From contig JAKQHS010000004.1 of assembly GCA_029557915.1 (NCBI GenBank), positions 33,920 through 97,919 on the forward strand: 64,000 bases of DNA, written 5' to 3'. The stretch's first letter is position 1, and every line of letters begins with the position of its first letter. Below, in pieces: positions 26,659-35,752 of the stretch. The DNA is from Bacteroidota bacterium. Its GTDB lineage: Bacteria; Bacteroidota; Bacteroidia; Chitinophagales; Saprospiraceae. A program made the position numbers and the translations under genes. Below the pieces are notes generated by a model that worked only from the letters and a program-made list of their open reading frames with translations, did not search any database and was not told the DNA's origin.

Positions 26659-29600
26659 TTAAAAACCAAGGCGGACACCGAAAATAAATGATTTGGCGAC
26701 CGGGTATGCACCTTCATCGATCCCCATATGGATATCCTGGTTGTCTGTCCCGGAGGTCCTCAAATTGATATCTGGGTCAAGGCCGGTATATTTGGTCAGA
26801 GTGACTAAATTCTGTCCCTGGATATATACCTGGGCATTGCTGATACCCGCTTTCCGCGTAAGGGAATTGGGAACAGAATAGGTCAATTGCACATTCCTCA
26901 ATCGCAGAAAAGAACCGTCTTCAATAAAATAAGTCGAGATCTGCTGGCTGGTTGCGTCCCCGGAATTCAGCCTTGGAAGTTTGGCTATATCCCCGGATTT
27001 TTTCCAGGAATCATTCAATAATTCTTTGGAGCGGTTTCCCTGAAAGGTATTAAAATCAGTCCAATAGCGAACATAATTGAAGATTTCATTTCCCTGGGAA
27101 CCCTGGGCAAAAAGGGTCAGGTCCAGGTCTTTATACCCTACGTTGACATTGATGCCGTAAGTAAAGTCCGGATGCGGGTCCCCGATAATGGTTCTGTCTG
27201 CGGCGGTGATGACGTTGTCGCCGTTGACATCCCTGAACTTAAAGGTCCCTTCCTTGGTATACGTACCGAATTTAGGGGCTGCGTCAGCTTCAGCCTGGTC
27301 TTTGATCACGCCATCGACGATATAGCCGTAATAGCTGGCAATGGGCAGCCCGGCCCGTGTGGCGGAAATGGCCGGAAGGCGTGTCGCGAAACCGAAGACG
27401 GTGGCATTGGGATCGTTGTTCAATTTCAGCACCTCATTTTTATAATGTGCAAAATTGACTCCTATCAGGTACCTGAAGTTTCCAACATTCTCCCGGAAGT
27501 TTATACCCAGGTCAAGCCCCCGGTTGCGGATTTCACCGATATTCGTATAGGGTACCGTTCCACTTCCTGCGGTGCGGGGAGGAGCTATCTGTGTAAGCAT
27601 GTCGGAGGTGATGCGGTTGTACCAGTCGAAAACCACTTCCAGCCGGCTGTCCAGGAGGGCGGCGTCAAAACCAATATTCGTAGAAGTATTGGTTTCCCAT
27701 TTTCCATTTGAGTTTCCGAACTGAACCAGGTCAAATCCACCGACAATGGTTGAGCCGGTACCGTTGATGTCGTAGGCATTGTTTATCGGATCAGGTGCGT
27801 ATAAGGTATAGGCATTGTATACGTTGGGAATCAATTGGTTTCCGGTTTTCCCCCATCCGGCGCGTATTTTCAAATCATTGACGGCGCCGATCTGTTTCAT
27901 AAAGCCCAATTCGGTCAGTCGCAGACCGGCAGAAAAAGCGGGGAAGATCGCCCATCGGTTGTTGGCCGAAAAACGGGAAGATCCGTCCCTGCGCAGGGTG
28001 AAATCTGCGAGGAAAAGATTTTTATAGGCATAGTTCACTTTTCCAAACTGGGAAAACAAGGCACTAAGGGTAGCGCCTGCTCCGGAATTACTTAGCCCGG
28101 CGGACGACCCTGCATCCAGGTACCTGTAATCCAGGTCATCAAAAGCAAAATTGCTTCTGCTTGCGACAAAGCCCACTGCATTTGTAGTCACGGCTTCTGT
28201 GCCCAGGAGGACATTAAACGTATGATCTCCGATCGTTTTATCATAATTCAGGGTATTGTACCAGGTGAGGGACCGGTCGGTATTGTTGAGGACGTTCAGG
28301 CTGTTTGCATTTCTGGCTTCAGCAGCTTCGATATCCCGGTGGAAAAATTCGGAGCGATTGAACAAATTATATTCGATACCCAGGCTGGTCCTGGCTTTCA
28401 GGTTGTCCAGTATACTCAGTTCTGCGAAGACGTTCCCGAAAACATGTGACCCTTTGGTGATGTTGTCTTTTTCGCGATACAGCCTGGCCAGAGGGTTGGG
28501 GGCGTTGCCCAGGTTCACCCCGCGGCTTCCCGCAAAACCGTTATAGGGGGAGGTGTTCGTGCCGCCCAGTTCTGGCGGACCGCCGGTGATATCAAATACG
28601 GGGATGATCGGGTGTACCCGGATGGCAAACATGATCGGATTGGATTCATTGTTGTTTGTGATCCCCTGCCTTTCATCATAAGAATAGGTAAAGTTTTCCC
28701 CGAAAGTCAGTTTGCCTTTGGTGAATTCGGTATTGGCCCTGACCGAATAGCGGTCATAGTTGGTGTATCTCAAAATACCATCCTGTTTGTAATAGTTGGC
28801 AGAAATGGAATACCTTCCGAATTTAGTGCCTCCGCTTGCTCCCAGTTGATAGTTGGCGATGGGAGCCGGATCAAAAATGACGTCCTGCCAGTCGGTGCCT
28901 TGTTTATTTGCCTTGGTGATGTTGAACGCAGTACGGCCTAAATTTGGATCGGCAATATTGTTGGTATACGTATAGTTGGCAGGCAGCTCCCCATAGATAT
29001 TGGGGTAGATGTAATCGGCGATGGTTTGTTCGCCGTTAGGACCAAATTTATATTGTGCAGAAGGAGAGGTCACCGAAGGGTTTTTCCCTGCTCCGATATC
29101 GGCAAGATAAAGATACTGGCCCAGTTCCTGCGTATTGAGCAGATCGAGGGTCTTACCTGGTCTCTGGGTTCCCGTATAAAAATCAAAGGTGATCAGGGGA
29201 TCGCCCACCTTCCCTTTTTTGGTTGTGATGATCACCACTCCATTGGTTGCACGCGCTCCGTATATGGACGCGGCAGAAGCATCTTTCAGGATCTGCATGG
29301 ATTCAATATCGTTGGGATTCAGTTGGTTCAGGGTGCCTTGCGTCGGCACTCCGTCAATCACATACAACGGACTGTTGTTGTTGATGGAACCGAATCCGCG
29401 GATACGCACCATGGTGCCTCCTCCCGGAGAATTGTCGTTGCCCACGTTGACCCCCGATGCCCTGCCCTGCAACATTTGTGTGACGCTGGCCGTTGGCACA
29501 GCGGTAAGGTCTTTGGAATTGACGACGGTAACGGCACCGGTGATGTCTTTTTTACGTTGAGAGGCATATCCGGTCACTACGATCTCCTCCAGGGTGCTTA

Positions 29601-29916
29601 CATCGCTGGGAAGGGTGATTTCCACGGAATTGGTATTGGTGACATCCACCTCGCGTGTCAGAAAACCGATTGAGGAAATCACCAGGGATGTTGTCCCATC
29701 CGGCACCTCAAGTGTAAAATTACCATCTATATCGGTAGAGGTTCCCGTGGTCGTTCCTTTGACCATAACCGTTGCGCCAATCAAACCCGAATGGTCATCG
29801 CCTGCAATGACTTTCCCGTTGATGGTGCGTTGTGCCTGGACCGTCAGTCCAAGAAACAGAAACACGATTGGGAATACCCATCGTGGTTTCAAATTGATTG
29901 AAATCAATGTAGTCAT
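26659..29916 (-). CDS. susC: SusC/RagA-like TonB-dependent outer-membrane transporter
   Basis: Protein of 1085 residues. The ATG at 29916-29914 is chosen because it opens the signal peptide (WVFPIVFLFLGLTVQAQ); the longer frame adds 36 residues of unlikely leader. Domains in order: CarboxypepD-regulatory-like domain (about 28-110, TINGKVIAGDDHSGLIGATV), TonB plug (about 120-235, with ITGAVTVVNSKDL and VRIRGFGSINNNSPLYVIDG) and a 22-strand beta-barrel ending FIFGVRLGF with terminal Phe. It forms a lidded pore with the SusD protein encoded next and is energised by TonB. It lies after the small membrane-protein gene at 29978. Confidence 0.97.
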   Translation of the reverse strand: MTTLISINLKPRWVFPIVFLFLGLTVQAQRTINGKVIAGDDHSGLIGATVMVKGTTTGTSTDIDGNFTLEVPDGTTSLVISSIGFLTREVDVTNTNSVEITLPSDVSTLEEIVVTGYASQRKKDITGAVTVVNSKDLTAVPTASVTQMLQGRASGVNVGNDNSPGGGTMVRIRGFGSINNNSPLYVIDGVPTQGTLNQLNPNDIESMQILKDASAASIYGARATNGVVIITTKKGKVGDPLITFDFYTGTQRPGKTLDLLNTQELGQYLYLADIGAGKNPSVTSPSAQYKFGPNGEQTIADYIYPNIYGELPANYTYTNNIADPNLGRTAFNITKANKQGTDWQDVIFDPAPIANYQLGASGGTKFGRYSISANYYKQDGILRYTNYDRYSVRANTEFTKGKLTFGENFTYSYDERQGITNNNESNPIMFAIRVHPIIPVFDITGGPPELGGTNTSPYNGFAGSRGVNLGNAPNPLARLYREKDNITKGSHVFGNVFAELSILDNLKARTSLGIEYNLFNRSEFFHRDIEAAEARNANSLNVLNNTDRSLTWYNTLNYDKTIGDHTFNVLLGTEAVTTNAVGFVASRSNFAFDDLDYRYLDAGSSAGLSNSGAGATLSALFSQFGKVNYAYKNLFLADFTLRRDGSSRFSANNRWAIFPAFSAGLRLTELGFMKQIGAVNDLKIRAGWGKTGNQLIPNVYNAYTLYAPDPINNAYDINGTGSTIVGGFDLVQFGNSNGKWETNTSTNIGFDAALLDSRLEVVFDWYNRITSDMLTQIAPPRTAGSGTVPYTNIGEIRNRGLDLGINFRENVGNFRYLIGVNFAHYKNEVLKLNNDPNATVFGFATRLPAISATRAGLPIASYYGYIVDGVIKDQAEADAAPKFGTYTKEGTFKFRDVNGDNVITAADRTIIGDPHPDFTYGINVNVGYKDLDLTLFAQGSQGNEIFNYVRYWTDFNTFQGNRSKELLNDSWKKSGDIAKLPRLNSGDATSQQISTYFIEDGSFLRLRNVQLTYSVPNSLTRKAGISNAQVYIQGQNLVTLTKYTGLDPDINLRTSGTDNQDIHMGIDEGAYPVAKSFIFGVRLGF

Positions 29917-29977
29917 AAGTATGAAATGAGAGTTTTTTTCAGGGTTGGAGTATAGTTCGTACGTCAGGGTAAGCCCG

Positions 29978-30415
29978 CTAAAACCATCCAGTCGTATAAG
30001 CCTGAAAAGGCCAGGGAATAGCAAACAGGATCATGGCCAGGGCAATCAAATAATACCAGAACAGGATCCGGAAAGATTGCCCGCTGCTGTTCTTTTTGGC
30101 TTTAACAAAGCCTATGGTAATCAGGGCTACGGCCAGCAACATCATCAGCGGATGCTCGACGGCAAAAAAACGCATGACCTTGTCCTTCATCATCGAAGGT
30201 CCTGCTTCGATCCGCGGCGTAAAAAAGATAAGGATGCACCCGATCAGCAACTGGAGATGGCAAAGATTCAGTGCAAGGAAGGAAGGGCCCCGGGTGTCCT
30301 TGTTGAGAGTAGCCTGTTGTTTCCATTTTTGCCAGGCATCATAAATGGCCCAGAGCAGGGCGAACAATACAAGCCATCTAACTCCGGAATGGAGGTGTTT
30401 CAGGATAGGGTACAT
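29978..30415 (-). CDS. small four-helix membrane protein, cytochrome-b-like
   Basis: A 145-residue inner-membrane protein with four hydrophobic helices (about 12-26, 45-66, 88-106, 118-138). His residues at helix ends (ILKHLHSGVRWLV, LCHLQLLIG and AVEHPLMML) are placed as heme ligands would be. Homologs in Bacteroidetes are commonly named cytochrome B subunit. No heme partner or redox operon is adjacent, so heme binding is an inference. The gene lies 61 bases upstream of susC on the same strand and 61 bases after the GMC gene, so it might be part of either transcript. Confidence 0.7.
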   Translation of the reverse strand: MYPILKHLHSGVRWLVLFALLWAIYDAWQKWKQQATLNKDTRGPSFLALNLCHLQLLIGCILIFFTPRIEAGPSMMKDKVMRFFAVEHPLMMLLAVALITIGFVKAKKNSSGQSFRILFWYYLIALAMILFAIPWPFQAYTTGWF

Positions 30416-30476
30416 ACAATGAGAGTTTACCTTCGTGAAGGTATGACAATCACGGCGCAGGACCCAAAAATTTTTT

Positions 30477-32054
30477 TTAATCTGATTTTATTGGGATCTG
30501 ATCCATCGCATATTCCGCCAGTGCCGTGATGGTCAGGCTGGGATTCACTCCGATATTGACCGGAATAATGCTTCCATCCAGGATATACATGCCGGGATAC
30601 CCATGCACCCGGAAAGCATCATCCACCACCCCTTCATTGACGCTGGCCCCCATCGGGCATCCGCCGAGGAAATGGGCCGTGGTGGACATATTAAAAAACG
30701 TTTCGGTCACAGCGCTGACGGGCACAGCTTTTGTTTTTTTAGCCAGCCTTTGCATAAAATCATATCCGGCAGGTATAAATACCGGGATGGGTTTTTCATC
30801 ACCGTCTGACACCAGCCTCAGGCCGTTCCCGGTCCACCGCATGGCCAGCGCATTTTTGATATGTTGCATGACCAGGATCACCACCCCTCTCCGGCTGTCT
30901 TGTCCCCGGATTATCCATTTGAGGGTATCCAGTGGCCGGAGAAAAATTTTCGCCAGGATTTTAATACTGCGCACGATAGGCGGGCCACCACCATGGGCCG
31001 TGAGAAAGGCCAGACGGAAGAGGGAGCCCGATCCATCGGGGAATTTGCACAATTCTATTTGCGTATCAGGATCGGCCTGAATGATCGAACTGATCGCCAC
31101 CCCGTGATTTAATTTCCGGTCGGCGCCGATCACCCCGCAAATGGATTCCGAATTGCTTAAGATATGACGCCCCAACTGATCAGAAAGGCCTGGAAGTGTC
31201 CCATACCTGAATTTCTGCCGGAACAAAAGTTCGAGGGTGCCGAGCACTCCCCCGCTGAGGATGATGCCCCTCGCCTTGAATTCGCCATTGATCTTTTTTT
31301 TGAAAGGGGACCTCACCCGGATCGTATAGACGGATTGTTCCTGATTCCATTCGATCCTTTCCGCCTGGGTCAGGGGTAGGATCGTGGCTCCGTATTTTTC
31401 GGCAAACCAGAGGTAATTTTTCTCCAGGGTGTTTTTTGCGTTGTGCCTGCATCCGACCATACAGCCCGCGCATTCAATACAGGGATTTCTCAAAGGGCCT
31501 TCCCCATTGAAATAAGGGTCCCTTGGCGTAGGGTCCGAATCATAATAAACCCCCACATCTACTCCTTGAAACGTGGATTCCCGGCCCAGGTCCCGGGCAA
31601 TCTCCCGGAGGAGGAGGTCATCCGGATTCTGATTCCGGGCAGGGGTGACCCCCAGCATTCGACGGGCGGTTTTGAAAAAGGGTTCGAGGGCCTTCTTCCA
31701 ATCCCTGGTTTTAAGCGGGATGTTTTCGTAGAAAGGATCCGGAGGCTCCAGCAGGGTATTGGCATAGACGAGGCTGCCTCCGCCTACACCCACGCCCGAC
31801 ACGACAAATAATTTTTTAAAGACGGTGAGTTTTAAAAAACCGGTCCACCGGAAAAAGGGCATCCAGAGGTATTTTTTGAAATTCCAGCTGGACTTTGGAA
31901 AATCCTCATCCCGGTACCTTCTGCCTTTTTCCAGGACCAGTACGGAATACCCTTTCTGCGCCAGTCGCATGGCGGATACACTGCCCCCGAAACCCGAACC
32001 GACGACGATGTAATCATAAATCCCTTCACCCGCCAAGCCTGCCTTTCCATTCAT
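30477..32054 (-). CDS. GMC-family FAD oxidoreductase (cholesterol-oxidase-like)
   Basis: Protein of 525 residues. The N-terminal FAD-binding motif is IVVGSGFGGSVSAMRLA, near residues 16-32, and a second flavin segment is VGGGSLVYANTL. Near residues 190-210 there is a Cys-rich stretch NPCIECAGCMVGCRHNAKNT, seen in some members of this branch and reminiscent of an iron-sulfur ligand set. The C-terminal GMC part has HFLGGCPMG and GVNPSLTITALAEYAM. Relatives oxidise sterols or other alcohols; the true substrate is unknown. The start overlaps the end of the glycosyltransferase gene by 29 bases, so the two are translationally coupled and probably one operon. Confidence 0.9.
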   Translation of the reverse strand: MNGKAGLAGEGIYDYIVVGSGFGGSVSAMRLAQKGYSVLVLEKGRRYRDEDFPKSSWNFKKYLWMPFFRWTGFLKLTVFKKLFVVSGVGVGGGSLVYANTLLEPPDPFYENIPLKTRDWKKALEPFFKTARRMLGVTPARNQNPDDLLLREIARDLGRESTFQGVDVGVYYDSDPTPRDPYFNGEGPLRNPCIECAGCMVGCRHNAKNTLEKNYLWFAEKYGATILPLTQAERIEWNQEQSVYTIRVRSPFKKKINGEFKARGIILSGGVLGTLELLFRQKFRYGTLPGLSDQLGRHILSNSESICGVIGADRKLNHGVAISSIIQADPDTQIELCKFPDGSGSLFRLAFLTAHGGGPPIVRSIKILAKIFLRPLDTLKWIIRGQDSRRGVVILVMQHIKNALAMRWTGNGLRLVSDGDEKPIPVFIPAGYDFMQRLAKKTKAVPVSAVTETFFNMSTTAHFLGGCPMGASVNEGVVDDAFRVHGYPGMYILDGSIIPVNIGVNPSLTITALAEYAMDQIPIKSD

Positions 32055-33150
32055 ATTTCCGCTTAAAAATACTAAGCAGGACGATGATCAGCAGGTAAAA
32101 AGGATAGACCAGGGCACAGGTAAGAAAGGAGAACGGGGATATACGCAAACGGAAAAAAGGGGACAAGGCTTTAAAATATAAATAATCGATCAGGAATTTC
32201 CCGGCCCAAAAGGATCCTGTAAACACCCAGACCTGTCCGCTCCACAGGGAGTATGCCAACATTCCAACCATCGTCATCGCGCAGAGGATTGGAATAAACA
32301 AGGCCAGCTTGATCTTCCAGTCCTCCAGCGCATGGTTTTTTGAGCCCCACCGCAGCCGCTGCTGAATGAAGGAGTGGATGTTTTTAAGCGGCCGGGTGCC
32401 GACCAGCGCCGAGGGTTCAAATAAAAAACCAACCCTGGATTTATCCATTTTTACGGCCGCCTGCATCAAAAAAAGATCATCCCCGGAAGCAAAGGGGTTC
32501 TCCGGGTCCGAGGCCCGCATGTAGTCATAAACCGACCGGTGAGCGGCCAGATTGGCGCCGTTGGCCAGATGCCACCCGCCCGAATAAATGCCAGCCTGGG
32601 TCATGCCCATTAAGGCTATCCCTTCGAAAGCCTGAAAATAGTCCAGCAAGGTATGCGTCTCAGATCCGGGAATATAAACCGGGCCGGTAACCATTAATAA
32701 ACCTGAGCCCGCGATCCGGGTACAAATGGTTTCCAGCCAATGGCGGCCATAGAAACAGTCGGCGTCAGCCTGCACAAGGTATTCTCCTTTGGCGGCCTTC
32801 AGTCCTTCGGCAATCGCTTGTTTTTTGCCCTCTCCCCGGTTTGATATGATCCTGAAATTCGTTGGCAGGCCGGCATCCGCCAGAAATGCCAAACCCTGGT
32901 CGGTGGAATGATCGTCGATCAATATACATTCCCAGGATTCGGAAGGCAGGGATTGATTCCGGAGATTTTCGACCAGACCCGGAAGGTTTTGGGCTTCATT
33001 TCTAAATGGAATGAGGACCGAAAAAAAAGCCGGGGGCCGGGGAACGATTGCTCTTTGGGCCTTTTGTTCCTCCGCCTTTTTCCAGGAATAGATGCCGGTA
33101 ATAATCAGGGCGCAATAAGCAAGGAAAACAAGCAGGGCGGGGACAAACAT
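32026..33150 (-). CDS. membrane glycosyltransferase family 2 (processive type)
   Basis: Protein of 374 residues. One N-terminal helix (about 5-22) precedes a GT-A domain with SVLIPFRNEAQNLPGL, ILIDDHSTD, the metal-binding ADADC near residue 132 and FIQQRLRWGSKN, a QxxRW motif typical of processive GT2 enzymes. Two or three C-terminal membrane helices follow. It would use a nucleotide-sugar at the inner face of the membrane to extend a glycan or glycolipid. The product is unknown; coupling to the overlapping GMC oxidoreductase gene hints at a shared pathway for a lipid or envelope compound. Confidence 0.9.
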   Translation of the reverse strand: MFVPALLVFLAYCALIITGIYSWKKAEEQKAQRAIVPRPPAFFSVLIPFRNEAQNLPGLVENLRNQSLPSESWECILIDDHSTDQGLAFLADAGLPTNFRIISNRGEGKKQAIAEGLKAAKGEYLVQADADCFYGRHWLETICTRIAGSGLLMVTGPVYIPGSETHTLLDYFQAFEGIALMGMTQAGIYSGGWHLANGANLAAHRSVYDYMRASDPENPFASGDDLFLMQAAVKMDKSRVGFLFEPSALVGTRPLKNIHSFIQQRLRWGSKNHALEDWKIKLALFIPILCAMTMVGMLAYSLWSGQVWVFTGSFWAGKFLIDYLYFKALSPFFRLRISPFSFLTCALVYPFYLLIIVLLSIFKRKYEWKGRLGG

Positions 33151-33189
33151 ATTGTCCGGTGAAATTACTAAAAGAGGAACTCAGAAGAT

Positions 33190-33238
33190 GGAGGGTTGAA
33201 GGTTGAGGGTTGAGGATTGAGGATTGAGGATTGAGGGC
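33190..33238. repeat. degenerate 7-8 bp tandem array (GAGGATT type)
   Basis: Units GGGTTGA, GGATTGA and variants between the glycosyltransferase start (33150) and the small gene stop at 33246. The array at 52816-52897 is the same motif in inverted orientation. Confidence 0.85.
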
Positions 33239-33245
33239 TGATCAC

Positions 33246-33659
33246 TCACTTCTTCCCAAACAAATCATCATACTGTTTTCCCGCCTCGGAGGAAATCTCC
33301 GTATAGTCCGTCGGGATGCCTTCTTTATTCCTGATTTCTTCCTTGAGAATATTGTCGGCTTTTTTATTCATCAGCGCCATGGCAAACAGGAGGGCGGCTA
33401 CGATGGGGAAGGCGACAAAGGTGAGGATGATGGCAATGACCCCTACCAGCGTGTTTCTTTGCAGCAGCACCACCAGCATCTTGCCATAGCTGACGACCAG
33501 TTTGTAATTGATGATCAGGGCGGCGATAAAAAGGATGGGCGCAGCCCAGGCCAGGACGCGGAAAATGCTTTTAAACAGAAAAAAAGCGGCCCAAAGGACC
33601 AGGGCAAAGAAGACCAGGCCTACAATGGTTTCGGTAGTGGTATAACGGCGGTTTTCCAT
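33246..33659 (-). CDS. small membrane protein of unknown function
   Basis: A 137-residue protein with three or four hydrophobic segments (about 10-30, 36-52, 62-95), a cytoplasmic N-terminus MENRRYTTTET and a charged C-terminal tail NKKADNILKEEIRNKEG. No family motif was recognised. It reads as a real gene: codon use like its neighbours, a stable membrane pattern, and position between the glycosyltransferase and ABC genes on the same strand. An AT-rich sequence with TAAATTTTTG lies shortly before the ATG. Function cannot be assigned. Confidence 0.65.
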   Translation of the reverse strand: MENRRYTTTETIVGLVFFALVLWAAFFLFKSIFRVLAWAAPILFIAALIINYKLVVSYGKMLVVLLQRNTLVGVIAIILTFVAFPIVAALLFAMALMNKKADNILKEEIRNKEGIPTDYTEISSEAGKQYDDLFGKK

Positions 33660-33775
33660 TTTCGCAAAAATTTAAAAATAAAACAAATTTAAGGGCGGTT
33701 CTGGTTCTTATTCAGGCCAATAATCGATCAACTTCAGCCAATACCTGATAGAAATCGCCGGTTTCCGGGATCAGT

Positions 33776-35536
33776 TCACAATTCAGCCATCTTGGCAAAC
33801 TGGTAATCGTGCAATTTTCGATACCATCCGTCCGGCTTATCCAGCAATTCTTCGTGGGTGCCTATTTCCTTGATCTGCCCCTGGTCCATGACGATCACCT
33901 GGTCGGCGTGGCGGATCGTGCTCAGGCGGTGGGCGATGATGATGGAGGTCCGTTTTTCAATCAGTTTTTCAATGGCATACTGGATGACCGACTCCGTCTC
34001 CGGATCAATCGAGGAAGTGGCTTCATCCAGGACCAGGATGTCCGGGTCAAAGACCAGGGCCCGGATAAAAGAGATGAGTTGGCGCTGGCCCATGGATAAA
34101 TTGGATCCCCGCTCGGTCACCACAAAATCATATCCCCCGGGAAGTTTTTCGATAAAAGCGTGCGCCCCGATCTGCCGGGCTGCGCGGATGACGGTTTCCG
34201 ACGGAATGCCGCTCTGCCTGAAGGTGATGTTTTCCAAGACCGTACCTCCGAATAAGAATACGTCCTGCAGGACCACGCCGATCCGGCGCCTCAGGGCAAC
34301 CAGTTCGTACTCATTGATGTTTTTTCCATCAATGCGTATTTCGCCTCCCTGGATATCGTACAAGCGGTTGAGGACACTGATGAGGGTGGTTTTACCTGAA
34401 CCCGTGCTGCCTACAATGGCAAGGGTGCTGTGCGCGGGCACATGAAAACTGATCCCTTTGAGGACTTCCTGTTCGCCGTCGTAGCTAAACCTTACTTTAT
34501 CAAAGACCAGGTCCCCCTGCAAACGCTGGGGTACAAGGATTCCTTCATTTTTAATTTTGCTTTGATTGTCCAGTACGCCAAAAACCCTTTCGGCAGCCAC
34601 CAGCCCCATCTGCAGGGTGTTGAACTTGTCGGCCATGAACCGGATCGGACGGAAAAGCATGGTGAGGTATATCGGAAAGGCCACCAGGGCGCCCAGGGTC
34701 ACCTCTCCTTCCAAAACGCCCCGGGATCCCCACCAGACCATCAGGGCCAGGGAAGCTGCGGAGATCAGCTCAACAACAGGAAAAAATACGGCGTAATAAA
34801 ATATGCCGTCGATATTCGCCTGTGTGTATTCGCGGTTGATTTTACGAAAGGCTTCCTGTTCCTGTTTTTCTGCGTTGAAGATCTGGATGATCCGCATACC
34901 GGAGATCCGTTCCTGCAGAAAGGCATTCATGCGGGCGATATGGGTGCGTACCTGCTGAAATGAAACCCGGACTTTTTCTTTAAAAAGATAACTTGCGTAC
35001 AAGAGAAAAGGCAGGGTGGTCAGGCAGATCAGGCTGAGTTTCCAGCTCACCACAAACATGATGATCAGTACGGCGATCAGTCCCAGGATATCTGCCAGGA
35101 TGGTGATCACCCCTTCGGAAAAAACTTCATTGATGGATTCAATATCGTTGATGGTCCGCGTGGTGGAAGTGCCGATGGGCGTCTTGTCAAAATAGGCCAT
35201 CCGGAGGTCCATGATATGATTGAAGACCCGGGTCCTCAGGTCACGGATGATGGACTGGCCCAGGGTGTTGGTCCATAAAATGAAGATATACCGGAGCCAG
35301 ACGGTGGCCAGCAATACCACCATATACCAGAAAACCAGCGGGCCGAGGCCGCCCAGCTCATCCTTCATCACATGATTGTCCACCATTACATTGATCAGGT
35401 GGGGACGGAGGATGCCCAGGGGAGCCTGGATGACGGCCAGGACAAGGGTCCAGTAAAATAATTTCTTATATGGGATGGACAACTGGATTACCCTCCAAAG
35501 CAGGGAATAATTGAATTTTTTCTTGGAATCAGCCAT
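33776..35536 (-). CDS. ABC exporter half-transporter (MsbA/LmrA type)
   Basis: Protein of 586 residues with a six-helix membrane domain (about 1-310) fused to an ATPase domain. The ATPase has Walker A VGSTGSGKTT, the Q-loop in IGVVLQDVFLF, signature NLSMGQRQL, Walker B ILVLDEATSSID and the switch His in IIAHRLSTIRHAD. It works as a dimer to export a lipid, peptide or drug, with the substrate unknown. The ATG at 35536-35534 is chosen over the upstream extension because a TACTTTTG box lies at 35545-35552 and the extension is encoded by a tandem repeat. Confidence 0.94.
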   Translation of the reverse strand: MADSKKKFNYSLLWRVIQLSIPYKKLFYWTLVLAVIQAPLGILRPHLINVMVDNHVMKDELGGLGPLVFWYMVVLLATVWLRYIFILWTNTLGQSIIRDLRTRVFNHIMDLRMAYFDKTPIGTSTTRTINDIESINEVFSEGVITILADILGLIAVLIIMFVVSWKLSLICLTTLPFLLYASYLFKEKVRVSFQQVRTHIARMNAFLQERISGMRIIQIFNAEKQEQEAFRKINREYTQANIDGIFYYAVFFPVVELISAASLALMVWWGSRGVLEGEVTLGALVAFPIYLTMLFRPIRFMADKFNTLQMGLVAAERVFGVLDNQSKIKNEGILVPQRLQGDLVFDKVRFSYDGEQEVLKGISFHVPAHSTLAIVGSTGSGKTTLISVLNRLYDIQGGEIRIDGKNINEYELVALRRRIGVVLQDVFLFGGTVLENITFRQSGIPSETVIRAARQIGAHAFIEKLPGGYDFVVTERGSNLSMGQRQLISFIRALVFDPDILVLDEATSSIDPETESVIQYAIEKLIEKRTSIIIAHRLSTIRHADQVIVMDQGQIKEIGTHEELLDKPDGWYRKLHDYQFAKMAEL

Positions 35537-35544
35537 CGAATCAG

Positions 35545-35552
35545 CAAAAGTA
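35545..35552 (-). promoter_or_regulatory. TACTTTTG -7 box for the ABC exporter
   Basis: Exact TAnnTTTG on the minus strand, 8 bases before the chosen ATG. The purine-rich array at 35570-35610 abuts it on the upstream side. Confidence 0.55.
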
Positions 35553-35569
35553 AGGATTTGAGTGGTTAA

Positions 35570-35610
35570 AGGAGGAAGGGAGGAATGGAGGAAGGGAGGA
35601 AGGGAGGGGC
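35570..35610. repeat. GGAGGAAG-type tandem array upstream of the ABC gene
   Basis: Imperfect 8-bp units GGAGGAAG, GGAGGAAT and related between the ABC gene promoter and radC. Read toward the ABC gene it is a pyrimidine tract. Confidence 0.85.
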
Positions 35611-35752
35611 CAGGGTCTGGCAAAGAATGGAAATCCTTACGCGGTTAAAGGTGAAAGGTAAAGGGGAAAGGGAGCATCAGTACTTTCTGGACTGGGTCAA
35701 TGCGGTCCACAGGCAGCTTATGAAATCCGGCTTGTTTTCCGGAAGTCACGGA

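Noticed and set aside
33709..33778. Minus-strand frame after the ABC exporter stop reading ...CELIPETGDFYQVLAEVDRLLA
   Set aside because: It looks protein-like but is only about 25 codons long and has no start; the ABC protein is already complete. A gene remnant is possible but not supported.
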